DNA of 64,000 nt from Rheinheimera oceanensis (GTDB taxonomy: Bacteria; Pseudomonadota; Gammaproteobacteria; Enterobacterales; Alteromonadaceae), in contig NZ_JAGPNM010000001.1 in assembly GCF_018831085.1 (NCBI RefSeq), positions 124,001 to 188,000 of the forward strand, in the 5' to 3' direction. The stretch's first letter is position 1. Each line of letters opens with the position of its first letter. The notes under the pieces are model-generated. The model was not told where the DNA came from. It was given only the letters and a program-made list of their open reading frames with translations, and did not search any database. Below are positions 23,880 to 32,489 of the stretch, one piece after another. Position numbers and translations under genes: made by a program.

Positions 23880-26492
23880 TTATTGCTCCGGCACGGCAAA
23901 AGGCGAGTTGTAGTACTGCGCACCTATATCCAGCCAGTCGGCCAGCAGTTTAAGCTCAGCGGCGGTTAAATAACCATGATGGCTGCCGGTACTAGCAAAT
24001 AAACTGAAAAATGCACTGCTGCCCACTGCACTGCCAGCGCGCATAGTTGGTGTAACCGCTACTGTCACCATTACCGGAATGGGATTACCGTTATCATCAA
24101 GTACCAGATTGCCTGCGTCGTCGGTAACAAAGAGCAAATTACCGTCGGCATCGGTAGCCTGCACCAGGCGATCAACCAATACAGCCCCCACCAGCTCCTG
24201 CTCGTTATCGGCACTTAACAGTTCGCGGTAACTGCGATAATGCTCAGCCTCCAAATCAGACGGCTCTGCATCCAGCTCCAGTTGTGCTAAAGGTAGCCGG
24301 CTGTTGCCGTTAGCATCGGTTCGGCTGTGGCAGCTTACACAGGTATGATCGGCTGTCAGCTCGTTACTGTCCGGGTCGAACCGGCGCCTGTCTAACTGCC
24401 ACAATGGCTGGATATGCGTTGGGTAATCTATTCTTAAGCGGCAACTGGCCAGCCACTGCGTAAAGCACTCCAGCCCGGCGGGTAAAGTTGTGGTCAGATC
24501 CTGCAGGCTGATCTGCACAGCAGCATCCGGCGCACGCCTGGCCGGGTCGGTCCAGATATCTAAATACTGCAATGCTTCGCTAAGCTCTGGTATGCCATTT
24601 AACCTGGCTGCGGTTTGCGCCATGGTTTCACCGGGCTGTGCCAGCAGTTGCGGATTAGCATTAGGGAAGGCAGCAAAACCAGTTGCTCCGGCATTAGCAC
24701 TGGCAGCTTCACCTTCGCCATTTACTCTACCATGCGGCGCAGTGCTTTGGGGCGTATGGCACCCATTACAGCTAAGCCTTTCGCCGGGGCGCAACGTTAT
24801 CCATTGCTGGTGCAATGCAGAAACAGCCTGACCTTCGCCATTAAGCACCGCCAGATTAAACGGCACATTGGCAGGCACTTTTACCTGCACTGAACCATCA
24901 GGTTCAACCGCTACCGTACCCAGAATTTCGCGCATCAACTGGCGGCGGCTAACACCAAAGGCAAAATCTGGTATGTCCAGCACTTCTTCCGGTGGTAAAG
25001 GCACACCACGTACTAAGCGTAAAAACCGCGCCGGGCGCTGCGTAGCATTGCTTTGCATCGGATCAGACAACCGGGCAATATCCACCTCAGCGACACCGGC
25101 AAAATCATATACGCTACGAATATCCAGCACAGCGGCGTTTTGCGCTGCCAGCTCTGCGTCCAGCAATGGATTTACCGGTAAAAAAACACCGGCAGTGTAG
25201 GGTTGCAGCACAACAGGCTCTGTTACCAATAAGCCTTCCTGCCCTGGGCGCACCGGTACCTGAGTTTGTTTTTGCGTATCAAACAGCCATAAACCGTATA
25301 AAGGTTCTGCCAGTTCCAGCACGGCGTCCTCTGCCACCTGCGCACAACTTAAGATGGTTTCTGCCTGTACCACACGACACGGTGACCAACTTACCAGGTA
25401 ACGGCCGGTACCATCTTTCAGGGCGGCGTAACTGTTTACTGCTCCGGCACGTTCAGTGCGGCCGGTATTGTCAAACGTCCAGGGAAATAGCGGTGTCTGT
25501 GCTGGCATATTCAGTGTTTCACCAGCCAGAGCTTGCTCATTATCGCTGGCAAGCGCCAGTGCCACACGTTGCGGCCAGCTGTTATAATAAGGTGCGTCTA
25601 CCCCGGCCAGTGCCAGAGATACCGTAGCATCATCCAGCACTATTGCTTTGGTAAATTCCACGGCTGATTGCTCTGCCCCACTGTTATGTGAGTGCCAGCC
25701 ATACACCAGCTGGTTTTCGCTACCGTCTGGCCGCATGCGATACCAGTTAAACATCGAACGATCGCTTTGGTTGTCCCAGCGGCTGTATAAAATATGGCCA
25801 TCATCCAGTACTACCGGATAAAGGTCGTGGCTCAGGTTAAAACTCAGTTGGCTGATATTGCTGCCGTCGGCATTCATTACATGCAGGTTAAAAACAGGCG
25901 CATTCAGATCTTCATCCAACGCCGTATATTGCGGCTTAAATTCATCTAACAAAATTTGCCGTGAAATAACCTGCCGGGTAGAACTGAAAACAATACGGCC
26001 ATCAGGTAAAAAAGCCGGGCTGATATCATGACCGCGCTGCGCCAGTTGGGTATCGGTAATGAGTGGGCTAACTGTTTTACTGGCAACGTCATAACGCCAT
26101 AAATCCCATTTCGGCTGCAACTCATCGGCAACATTAGGCAATTGCGGTGCACGCAGAGCAAATAGCAAGGTAGCGCCATCTGGCGAAACGGCTAAATCTT
26201 TTACATCGTATAGGGCATTTTCAGCAAACAAGCTGGCAGTAAGATCGGTTTCAGCCGACTGGGCAAACGCATTTTGCTTAAGTAACAACCGCGCGCCTGG
26301 GTTAAATGCTGAGGGGTCAAATAAATTGTTCTGATAGCGTTCATCGTCAACCAGCAATGGTCGCTCTATAAAAGCCAGTGCAATTTCCTGCACAACAGGG
26401 TCGGTGGGTTCATCCTGTACGCTGATATCTGCTTTGCATGCCACCAGCACAATACTGGCTGCGATAAGGCATAGCCTTGTTATTATTATCAT
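23880..26492 (-). CDS. HzsA-related lipoprotein with PD40 repeats and CxxCH haem sites
   Basis: 870 residues. Lipoprotein signal with lipobox SIVLVAC (Cys about 19). Residues about 90-270 have WD40-like/PD40 repeats (DLAVSPDGATLLFALRA, ISPAFLPDGRIVFSSTRQ, LHVMNADGSNISQLSFN). The second half carries CNGCH near 573-577 and CVSCH near 715-719, and VPANVPFNLAVLNGEGQAV...RPGERLSCNGCH is like the middle domain of hydrazine synthase alpha subunits and their many non-anammox relatives (HzsA-related proteins). It is the first gene of the 18-gene array. It is probably an outer-membrane redox lipoprotein; hydrazine synthesis is not implied. Confidence 0.75.
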   Translation of the reverse strand: MIIITRLCLIAASIVLVACKADISVQDEPTDPVVQEIALAFIERPLLVDDERYQNNLFDPSAFNPGARLLLKQNAFAQSAETDLTASLFAENALYDVKDLAVSPDGATLLFALRAPQLPNVADELQPKWDLWRYDVASKTVSPLITDTQLAQRGHDISPAFLPDGRIVFSSTRQVISRQILLDEFKPQYTALDEDLNAPVFNLHVMNADGSNISQLSFNLSHDLYPVVLDDGHILYSRWDNQSDRSMFNWYRMRPDGSENQLVYGWHSHNSGAEQSAVEFTKAIVLDDATVSLALAGVDAPYYNSWPQRVALALASDNEQALAGETLNMPAQTPLFPWTFDNTGRTERAGAVNSYAALKDGTGRYLVSWSPCRVVQAETILSCAQVAEDAVLELAEPLYGLWLFDTQKQTQVPVRPGQEGLLVTEPVVLQPYTAGVFLPVNPLLDAELAAQNAAVLDIRSVYDFAGVAEVDIARLSDPMQSNATQRPARFLRLVRGVPLPPEEVLDIPDFAFGVSRRQLMREILGTVAVEPDGSVQVKVPANVPFNLAVLNGEGQAVSALHQQWITLRPGERLSCNGCHTPQSTAPHGRVNGEGEAASANAGATGFAAFPNANPQLLAQPGETMAQTAARLNGIPELSEALQYLDIWTDPARRAPDAAVQISLQDLTTTLPAGLECFTQWLASCRLRIDYPTHIQPLWQLDRRRFDPDSNELTADHTCVSCHSRTDANGNSRLPLAQLELDAEPSDLEAEHYRSYRELLSADNEQELVGAVLVDRLVQATDADGNLLFVTDDAGNLVLDDNGNPIPVMVTVAVTPTMRAGSAVGSSAFFSLFASTGSHHGYLTAAELKLLADWLDIGAQYYNSPFAVPEQ

Positions 26493-26602
26493 TATTCTGA
26501 TACCGGCTACCGTTTACTGCTTGTTTACGTTTTGGGAGCAACAAAACTGGCTAAGTCAACAGCTTATCGCTGCATGCACAACAGAGCAAGTTAAAATTAA
26601 AC

Positions 26603-26630
26603 ACAAAAAAAGCCAGCTTAAGCTGGCTTT
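26603..26630 (-). terminator. rho-independent terminator of recA
   Basis: A perfect 18-base palindrome AGCCAGCTTAAGCTGGCT at 26611-26628 is followed on the minus strand by TTTTTT, 25 bases after the recA stop. The plus-strand side has only TTTATTAA, so it works mainly leftward. It isolates recA from the large array starting at 26492, whose promoter must lie in 26493-26605. Confidence 0.85.
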
Positions 26631-26652
26631 ATTAACGGCAGATGAACAACCT

Positions 26653-27696
26653 TTATAAGTCGGCTTCAAACGCCTCTGGTATGCTTTCTTCAATCGGTTT
26701 TTCACCAGGCTTTAACAACAGGCGGGCACGCAGCTCTTTTTCAATTTCATCAGCAACTGGTTGGTTATCTGCCAAAAACTTCATCGCATTAGCTTTACCC
26801 TGGCCAATTTTATTGCCCTGATAGGCATACCAGGCACCGGCTTTATCCACCAGCCCCTGAGCTACACCTAAGTCGATTAACTCGCCCAATTTATTAATAC
26901 CAGCACCGTACTGAATAATAAATTCTGCCTGTTTAAACGGCGGTGCTACCTTATTTTTTACCACTTTGACGCGGGTTTCGTTACCGGTGATTTCATCACC
27001 TTCTTTTACCGAGCCAATACGGCGGATATCTAAACGCACTGAAGCATAAAATTTTAGTGCATTACCACCAGTAGTTGTTTCCGGGTTACCAAACATTACA
27101 CCAATTTTCATGCGTATTTGGTTAATAAAAATACATAAGGTATTTGAGCGCTTAATATTAGCCGTTAGTTTACGCAGTGCCTGTGACATCAGACGGGCTT
27201 GTAAGCCCATATGGCTGTCGCCCATATCACCTTCAATTTCAGCTTTTGGTGTTAAGGCAGCTACCGAATCGACAATCACCACATCAACAGCAGCAGAGCG
27301 CACTAACATGTCACAAATTTCCAGCGCCTGCTCACCGGTATCCGGCTGAGATACCAGCAGTTGATCAACATTAACACCCAGTTTTTTTGCATACACCGGA
27401 TCGAGCGCGTGTTCTGCATCAATAAAAGCACAGGTTTTGCCAGCCTTTTGCGCCTCTGCAATCACCTGTAAAGTTAAGGTTGTTTTACCCGATGACTCCG
27501 GGCCATAAATTTCAACAATACGGCCATAAGGTAAACCGCCAATGCCAAGTGCAATATCCAGCCCCAGAGAACCGGTTGATACGGCAGCAATATCCAGCGC
27601 GGTGCTGTCACCCAAACGCATAATAGAACCTTTGCCGAACTGGCGTTCAATTTGACCTAAGGCAGCAGCAAGCGCTTTTTGTTTGTTGTCGTCCAT
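26653..27696 (-). CDS. recA: RecA recombinase
   Basis: 347 residues from ATG 27696 ([20 protein letters not shown]), near the usual 350. Walker A is GPESSGKTT (about 66-74), Walker [11 protein letters not shown] near 140, and the L2 loop region [22 protein letters not shown] near 190-210. RecA coats single-stranded DNA for strand exchange and triggers LexA self-cleavage. In-frame ATGs at 27708 and 27732 would add short unconserved extensions; no clear ribosome site separates them. A LexA box lies 43 bases upstream and a terminator 25 bases downstream. Confidence 0.98.
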   Translation of the reverse strand: MDDNKQKALAAALGQIERQFGKGSIMRLGDSTALDIAAVSTGSLGLDIALGIGGLPYGRIVEIYGPESSGKTTLTLQVIAEAQKAGKTCAFIDAEHALDPVYAKKLGVNVDQLLVSQPDTGEQALEICDMLVRSAAVDVVIVDSVAALTPKAEIEGDMGDSHMGLQARLMSQALRKLTANIKRSNTLCIFINQIRMKIGVMFGNPETTTGGNALKFYASVRLDIRRIGSVKEGDEITGNETRVKVVKNKVAPPFKQAEFIIQYGAGINKLGELIDLGVAQGLVDKAGAWYAYQGNKIGQGKANAMKFLADNQPVADEIEKELRARLLLKPGEKPIEESIPEAFEADL

Positions 27697-27738
27697 TTTT
27701 ATATCCATGGTTGAGCCGGGTTTGCCGGGCAATTAACA

Positions 27739-27754
27739 CTGTATGCTCGTACAG
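27739..27754. promoter_or_regulatory. LexA (SOS) box upstream of recA
   Basis: CTGTATGCTCGTACAG is a full match to the gammaproteobacterial SOS consensus CTGT-N8-ACAG, with ACTGT/ACAGT extension on both sides. It sits between the end of pncC and the recA start, so it should control recA, which then is autoregulated through LexA cleavage as in other gammaproteobacteria. Confidence 0.92.
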
Positions 27755-27758
27755 TAGT

Positions 27759-28256
27759 CTAGTTTGCTAAAGCTGTCAACAGTTCAATGCTTTGTTTGAG
27801 GGCATAATCGATAGCTTGCTGGCGTACCTGCTGACGGTCACCGGCAAATACCAGATGGCTGCTGGCCACATTACCATTAAGGTAAAAACCAAAACATACT
27901 GTGCCTACCGGCTTATATACCGAACCGCCATCCGGCCCGGCAATGCCAGACACAGCTATGGCCATATCAGCCCCTGCTGCTTTAGCCGCACCTTCAGCCA
28001 TTTCACGCACAGTTTCTTCACTTACCGCACCAAATTGCAGCAAGGTAGCGCTACGCACGGCCAGTAGTTGTTGCTTGGCTTTATTGCTGTAGGTGATAAA
28101 ACCGCGGTCAACATAGGCCGAACTACCTGGCACCGCAGTTAACCAATAGCCAATACCACCGCCGGTACAGGATTCCGCAGTGGTAACCGACCATTTTTTT
28201 TGTATCAGTAACTGCCCAAGCTTTGCTGCCAGCATCATACTGTCTGCGGTTGTCAT
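27759..28256 (-). CDS. pncC: nicotinamide-nucleotide amidohydrolase (CinA C-terminal family)
   Basis: 165 residues, the single-domain CinA C-terminal form (PncC). Motifs: VTTAESCTGGGIGYWLTAVPGSS near 25-47, FITYSNKAKQQLL, and AVSGIAGPDGGS near 105. The enzyme deamidates NMN to nicotinate mononucleotide in the pyridine nucleotide cycle. The recA-pncC pairing is conserved in gammaproteobacteria. The recA LexA box lies just after its stop, so recA may be read both from its own promoter and from the pncC one. Confidence 0.93.
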   Translation of the reverse strand: MTTADSMMLAAKLGQLLIQKKWSVTTAESCTGGGIGYWLTAVPGSSAYVDRGFITYSNKAKQQLLAVRSATLLQFGAVSEETVREMAEGAAKAAGADMAIAVSGIAGPDGGSVYKPVGTVCFGFYLNGNVASSHLVFAGDRQQVRQQAIDYALKQSIELLTALAN

Positions 28257-28608
28257 AATTCACCCACGCCATAAAAAGTAGCTGCTATTATGCCGCCAGA
28301 ACCGAAAACGGAGCAAGTACCGCCTGGCTATACTGTAAGCAGCCCACGCCCTTATCTGCGGCCAACAAAATGTAACGGATTACATTTTCGATTATCAGGC
28401 CTCGCGGTATAAAACCGGCCTGATTAATGGTGAATTTATGCGCACACAGCAGCATTTATCGAGTTTTTACACTAAAAAAGCGCTGTGCTTTTATCGAATT
28501 CTGCTTTTATTTTGTGGCAGTTTGCACTATAACAGCAAACACAATGATATCGGTTACATTGAAACGACACTTATAATAAAAACCACTGGCAACAAGAGGA
28601 GAACGACC
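28257..28608. other. intergenic region pncC to the DUF1080 operon
   Basis: About 350 bases between divergent genes. It holds the palindrome described separately (28367-28388), a TATAAT at 28572-28577 without a good -35, and the AGGAG ribosome site of the next gene. An in-frame ATG at 28438 opens a longer frame into the DUF1080 gene, but the added residues look non-coding. In related genomes pncC and mutS are expected to be close, so this is the left junction of an inserted block. Confidence 0.5.
28367..28388. promoter_or_regulatory. candidate operator palindrome upstream of the GMC operon
   Basis: AAAATGTAA-CGGA-TTACATTTT: perfect 9-base arms with a 4-base spacer. A further half-site GTTACATT occurs at about 28553-28560, close to a TATAAT. 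The symmetry fits a dimeric repressor or activator (size typical of TetR or LacI-type sites). No regulator gene is adjacent, so the binding protein is unknown. Confidence 0.5.
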
Positions 28609-29304
28609 TTGAAGATCAGACATCAACTTTACGCCCTGCTGCTAACGCTTGGCAGCTTTAGCGCACTCGCGTCGGATAATCAGTTAACCGCACAAGAGCA
28701 ACAGGATGGCTGGCAACTGCTGTTTGACGGCAAAGATCTGTCGCAGTGGCGTAACTTTAAACAGGAAGGGTTAAGCGATAAGTGGGTAGTTGAAAATGGC
28801 ACGATTAAGCTAACCGGTGGAGGCGGCGGTGATATTCTGACTAAAGCCCAGTATCAGGATTTTGACCTTAAGCTGGATTGGAAAATCGCCGAAGGCGGTA
28901 ATAGCGGCATTTTTATTCTGGCAGATGAAACCGGCAGCCAGATTTACTCACATGCGCCGGAAATTCAGATCCTTGATAACGAGCGCCACCCCGATAACAA
29001 GCTGGCAAACCATTTATCCGGTTCGTTGTACGACATGATAGCCTCTCCGGCAGCCTCACATAAAGTCGCAGGTGAGTGGAATCAGGTACGTATCCGGCTG
29101 GAAAAAAACCAGCTAACCATCTGGCAAAACGACGTAAAGGCAGTATCGGTAGAGCTTCACAGCAAAGAGTGGCAGCAATTGGTCGCCGCCAGCAAGTTTG
29201 CCAACTGGCCTGGCTTTGCTGCCAACAGCCGCGGCCATATTGGTTTGCAGGATCACGGTGATGTGGTGTGGTTTAAAAATCTGAAAATTAAAGAGCTGAA
29301 CTGA
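28609..29304 (+). CDS. DUF1080 protein (3-keto-disaccharide hydrolase family)
   Basis: 231 residues from TTG 28609, which has AGAGGAG 7 bases upstream and gives a proper signal peptide (MKIRHQLYALLLTLGSFSALA). The body is the DUF1080 jelly-roll (GWQLLFDGKDLSQWRNFKQ, FDLKLDWKIAEGGNSGIFI, GHIGLQDHGDVVWFKNLKI). Members hydrolyse glycosides after oxidation at C3 of the sugar. The gene overlaps the GMC oxidoreductase gene by one base (TGATG), and the trio looks like a periplasmic 3-ketoglycoside pathway. The natural sugar is unknown. Confidence 0.88.
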   Translation: MKIRHQLYALLLTLGSFSALASDNQLTAQEQQDGWQLLFDGKDLSQWRNFKQEGLSDKWVVENGTIKLTGGGGGDILTKAQYQDFDLKLDWKIAEGGNSGIFILADETGSQIYSHAPEIQILDNERHPDNKLANHLSGSLYDMIASPAASHKVAGEWNQVRIRLEKNQLTIWQNDVKAVSVELHSKEWQQLVAASKFANWPGFAANSRGHIGLQDHGDVVWFKNLKIKELN

Positions 29305-30983
29305 TGAACGATTTTGCCTATGACGTATTGGTTGTCGGCTCAGGCGCCGGCGGTGCCATGGCCGCTTATGAATTAACCCGGCAAGGCCACAAAGTGCTGT
29401 TGCTGGAAGCGGGCCGCAATTACGACCCGAAAACAGAAACTCCGATGTTCAGGCCCAACTCAGCCGCACCGCTGATGGGTACATCCACCCCGGATAAAGA
29501 CTTCGGTTTTTACGACTCTACCGTAGATGGTGGCTGGCAGGTGCCGAACGAGCCTTATACCACAGCCGAAGGCTCAGACTTTTTGTGGTGGCGCGCCAGG
29601 ATGCTGGGAGGCCGCACCAACCACTGGGGCCGCTATTCGCTGCGTTTTAGCGAACATGATTTTAAAGGCAAAAGCCGGGATGGCCTGGGTGCCGACTGGC
29701 CTTTTACCTATGACGACATCGCCCCCTGGTACGACAAAACTGAAGCTTTAGTTGGCGTTTGCGGCACCAATACCGGCCTGGATGATATGCCCCCATCATC
29801 TGAAGGGGTGTTACAACCGCCTCCCCCGCCACGGATACCAGAATTACTGATAGCTGCTGCGGCAAAAAAACACGGTATTACCGCGGTGCCAATGCACCGT
29901 GCCGTACTGACTAAACCGCTGGATAACCGTGCCGCCTGCTTTTATGCCACGCCCTGCGGTTATGGTTGCTCGATCGGTGCCGCTTTTCAAACCACTACGT
30001 CACTGCTGCCGATGGCACAGGCAACCGGTAATCTGCGGATTATTACCGATGCGATGGTAAAAACGGTTACCGTTGATGCGCAGGGTAAAGTTACCGGTAT
30101 CAGTTATATTGACAAAAAAACCGCCACTGAACAGCAACTCAGTGCAAAAGTGGTGATCCTGGCAGCCAGTGCCTGTGAATCAGCCCGCATTTTACTCAAT
30201 TCAAAAAGCGCCCATCACCCAAACGGCCTGGCCAACTCAAGCGGCCAGGTTGGCCGCAACCTGATGGACTCTACCGGCGCTGGCTTGTCTGCACTGGTAC
30301 CGGCACTAATGGACCGGCCACGTTACAACGAAGACGGCCATACTGCCAACCATTTGTTTATTCCGTGGTGGGGCCACAAAGCGCAGGCGAATAAAGAACT
30401 GGATTTCCCGCGTGGTTATCACTTTGAACTTGGTGGCCGCTTTGGTGAACCGGGTGCTTATGTCAGCGGTAACCTGCAAGGTTATGGCACTTCGCTAAAA
30501 CAGCAGGTACGTGCCCATTACGGTGCTTACGTTTCATTTGCACTGCGCGGTGAAATGTTGCCAAACGAACATTGCTATATGGACATCGACCCCCAGGTAA
30601 CAGACAAATGGGGCATTCCTGTGGCACGTTTTCACTGGCAATGGTCTGAGCACGAGCTTAAGCAGGTCGAGCATGGCCTGAAAACCGCCAAAGCCATTCT
30701 GGAAACTATGGGCGCAACAGTTGGCGAATTGCCTGCTGCAAAAGATGCCATCAGAAAAGGCGGCGAAATTATTCATGAAGTGGGCACCACGCGGATGGGC
30801 AGCTCAAGCAAAGACTCGGTAACTAACCAATGGGGGCAAAGCTGGGATTGTCCGAACCTGTTTGTCATGGACGGTGGCGTTTTTGCTTCTAACCCGCATA
30901 AAAACTGTACCCTGACCATTATGACACTGGCAATGCGTAACAGCGCCTGGCTGGCTGAGCAGTTAACAGCGGGGAAACTATAA
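29304..30983 (+). CDS. GMC-family dehydrogenase, large subunit
   Basis: 559 residues. FAD-binding Rossmann motif VVGSGAGGAMAAYELTRQG at 10-28 and a C-terminal GMC domain with EVGTTRMG and NPHKNCTLTIMTLA, where His serves as the catalytic base. It has no signal of its own; the next gene has a twin-arginine signal, so export by hitch-hiking with the small subunit is likely, as in membrane-bound gluconate and glucoside dehydrogenases. With the DUF1080 hydrolase the most likely activity is oxidation of a sugar glycoside at C3. Start and stop overlap both neighbours by one base. Confidence 0.92.
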   Translation: MNDFAYDVLVVGSGAGGAMAAYELTRQGHKVLLLEAGRNYDPKTETPMFRPNSAAPLMGTSTPDKDFGFYDSTVDGGWQVPNEPYTTAEGSDFLWWRARMLGGRTNHWGRYSLRFSEHDFKGKSRDGLGADWPFTYDDIAPWYDKTEALVGVCGTNTGLDDMPPSSEGVLQPPPPPRIPELLIAAAAKKHGITAVPMHRAVLTKPLDNRAACFYATPCGYGCSIGAAFQTTTSLLPMAQATGNLRIITDAMVKTVTVDAQGKVTGISYIDKKTATEQQLSAKVVILAASACESARILLNSKSAHHPNGLANSSGQVGRNLMDSTGAGLSALVPALMDRPRYNEDGHTANHLFIPWWGHKAQANKELDFPRGYHFELGGRFGEPGAYVSGNLQGYGTSLKQQVRAHYGAYVSFALRGEMLPNEHCYMDIDPQVTDKWGIPVARFHWQWSEHELKQVEHGLKTAKAILETMGATVGELPAAKDAIRKGGEIIHEVGTTRMGSSSKDSVTNQWGQSWDCPNLFVMDGGVFASNPHKNCTLTIMTLAMRNSAWLAEQLTAGKL

Positions 30984-31780
30984 TGCAAAAACCTACCCTG
31001 ATATCAAACCAAAACACTGCCGAACATGGCGACAGCCTCTCTTCGGTTTATACCAACCATTTAAGCCGTCGTGATTCGCTAAAACTGCTGGCCGCACTGG
31101 CCGCCAGTGCCATGCTACCCGCCCTGGCGGGGTGTGAGCCAACCCCCGTGGCAAAAACAGCCAGCGGTACCACAAGCACAGAACACTGGCCGGAGCTAAA
31201 GCTGCAACCCATAACCGCCAAGGGTTACGGTAAAGATCCAAACCTGATTATGCCACCTGAAGCCCCCTGGCCATTAACACTAACACCTGCTCAACTATCA
31301 CTGGTGGCGTTATTGTCAGATATTATCGTGCCGCAGGAAGGCCAGTCACCGTCAGCTTCGGCAGTGCAGGTACCCTCAGTAATTGATGAATGGGTTAGCG
31401 CGCCTTATCCCAGCCAGCAGCGGGACAGGCTAACTATTCTATCGGCACTGGCCTGGCTGGACGATGAAGCCACTCTGCGTTTTTCCAAGCCGTTCACGAC
31501 ACTTGGCACAACACAGCAGCTGGCCATCATTGACGATATTGCCTACGACAACGAACAAACCCCACAACAGTTCCAACGTATTGCTAAAGCCTTCGCCCGG
31601 CTGCGCAACCTGGTACTGGCAGCTTATTTCTGTACGCCGGAAGGCATTAAAGATATCGGTTATATGGGTAATGTTCCCATCGCCGGCGCCTACCCCGGCC
31701 CAACGCCAGAGGCATACAGCCATTTAAATAAAACACTGGCAGAACTGGGGCTTAGTGACTTTGCTTATCCGGTAAGTTAA
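30983..31780 (+). CDS. gluconate 2-dehydrogenase subunit 3 family protein, Tat lipoprotein
   Basis: 265 residues. A twin-arginine signal, LSRRDSLKLLAALAASAML, is followed by a lipobox-like LAGC, so it may be a Tat-exported lipoprotein. The mature part matches the gluconate_2-dh3 family (LSLVALLSDIIVPQEGQSPSASAV, YPSQQRDRLTILSALAWLDDEA). Such subunits escort and anchor GMC dehydrogenases. A cytochrome c subunit, often the third member, is not encoded here; electrons may go to another carrier. A terminator follows 25 bases after the stop. Confidence 0.9.
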   Translation: MQKPTLISNQNTAEHGDSLSSVYTNHLSRRDSLKLLAALAASAMLPALAGCEPTPVAKTASGTTSTEHWPELKLQPITAKGYGKDPNLIMPPEAPWPLTLTPAQLSLVALLSDIIVPQEGQSPSASAVQVPSVIDEWVSAPYPSQQRDRLTILSALAWLDDEATLRFSKPFTTLGTTQQLAIIDDIAYDNEQTPQQFQRIAKAFARLRNLVLAAYFCTPEGIKDIGYMGNVPIAGAYPGPTPEAYSHLNKTLAELGLSDFAYPVS

Positions 31781-31805
31781 GCCTTAGTCAGCGTCTGTTT
31801 AACTT

Positions 31806-31838
31806 AGCTCCCTGATCGCACAGACAGGGAGCTTTTTT
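31806..31838 (+). terminator. rho-independent terminator of the GMC operon
   Basis: AGCTCCCTG (31806-31814) pairs perfectly with CAGGGAGCT (31825-31833) across a 10-base loop and is followed by TTTTTT. It ends the operon 28609-31780 and separates it from the AbiE genes. Confidence 0.9.
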
Positions 31839-31892
31839 ACTTTCACGATGTCAGAAACTGGCATATACTTTCTCTCATATAGAGAGGTGACC

Positions 31893-32489
31893 ATGAACAC
31901 ACTGCCAGAGACCATTCTTCAAGAAGCACTATCCCTCCCCGAGGGAGGCGTGCTATCGCCTAAAGAATTTTTGCATCTGGGAAGCAGGTCCGCCGTAGAT
32001 CAGGCATTCTCTCGCCTTGCCAGGATGGGCAAACTACTGCGCGTGGCGCGCGGTACATACTCTGTTCCGGTGTCCAGCCGGTTCGGCCAGCGTGCGCCTG
32101 CTGTTGAAAAGCTCATAAAAGCGCTGGCTGAGCAAAGTGGTGAAATCGTTGTCCCGCACGGCGCCAATTCTGCCAATGCCCTTGGGCTGACGCAGCAGGT
32201 ACCTATTCGTGAGGTTTATCTGACCTCAGGAAAAACCCGGAAATTGCAGCTTGGCCGCTCGGAAGTGCTGCTCAAGCATGCTCCCCGCTGGATGCTGGCG
32301 CTCGGTGCGCGACCGGCCGGAGCAGCGATACGGGCACTGGCATGGATTGGACAGACACATGCCAAAACATCCCTGACTTCGCTCCATCGCACTCTGCCAG
32401 CATCCGAGTGGCAGGCACTTATTCAGGCTCGCGCAACATTACCCGGCTGGATGGCTCAAGCCATAGGTAAAGAAGCCGCCCGTGCCTGA
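31893..32489 (+). CDS. AbiEi-type antitoxin / DUF6088 family protein
   Basis: 198 residues from ATG 31893, with GAGAGGTG 3 bases upstream. The N-terminal third is a winged-helix (LSPKEFLHLGSRSAVDQAFSRLARMG, LLRVARGTYSVP), followed by the AbiEi/DUF6088 core (VEKLIKALAEQSGEIVVPHGANSANALGL, VYLTSGKTRKLQLG). In type IV AbiE systems this antitoxin represses its own operon. The toxin gene follows with an 8-base overlap. The neighbouring DUF2274 and trbI remnants suggest it came in with a conjugative element. Confidence 0.87.
   Translation: MNTLPETILQEALSLPEGGVLSPKEFLHLGSRSAVDQAFSRLARMGKLLRVARGTYSVPVSSRFGQRAPAVEKLIKALAEQSGEIVVPHGANSANALGLTQQVPIREVYLTSGKTRKLQLGRSEVLLKHAPRWMLALGARPAGAAIRALAWIGQTHAKTSLTSLHRTLPASEWQALIQARATLPGWMAQAIGKEAARA

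Noticed and set aside
23880..26492. Hydrazine synthase and anammox metabolism
   Set aside because: HzsA-like middle domains are widespread in lipoproteins of other bacteria, and no other anammox gene is present.
26404..26658. plus-strand frame of 84 codons over the start of the HzsA-like gene and the recA terminator
   Set aside because: It crosses the terminator hairpin and overlaps two genes on the other strand; no ribosome site or family likeness.
28438..28608. Longer N-terminus for the DUF1080 protein starting at ATG 28438
   Set aside because: The extra residues look non-coding and hide the signal peptide; TTG 28609 has an AGGAG site at good distance.
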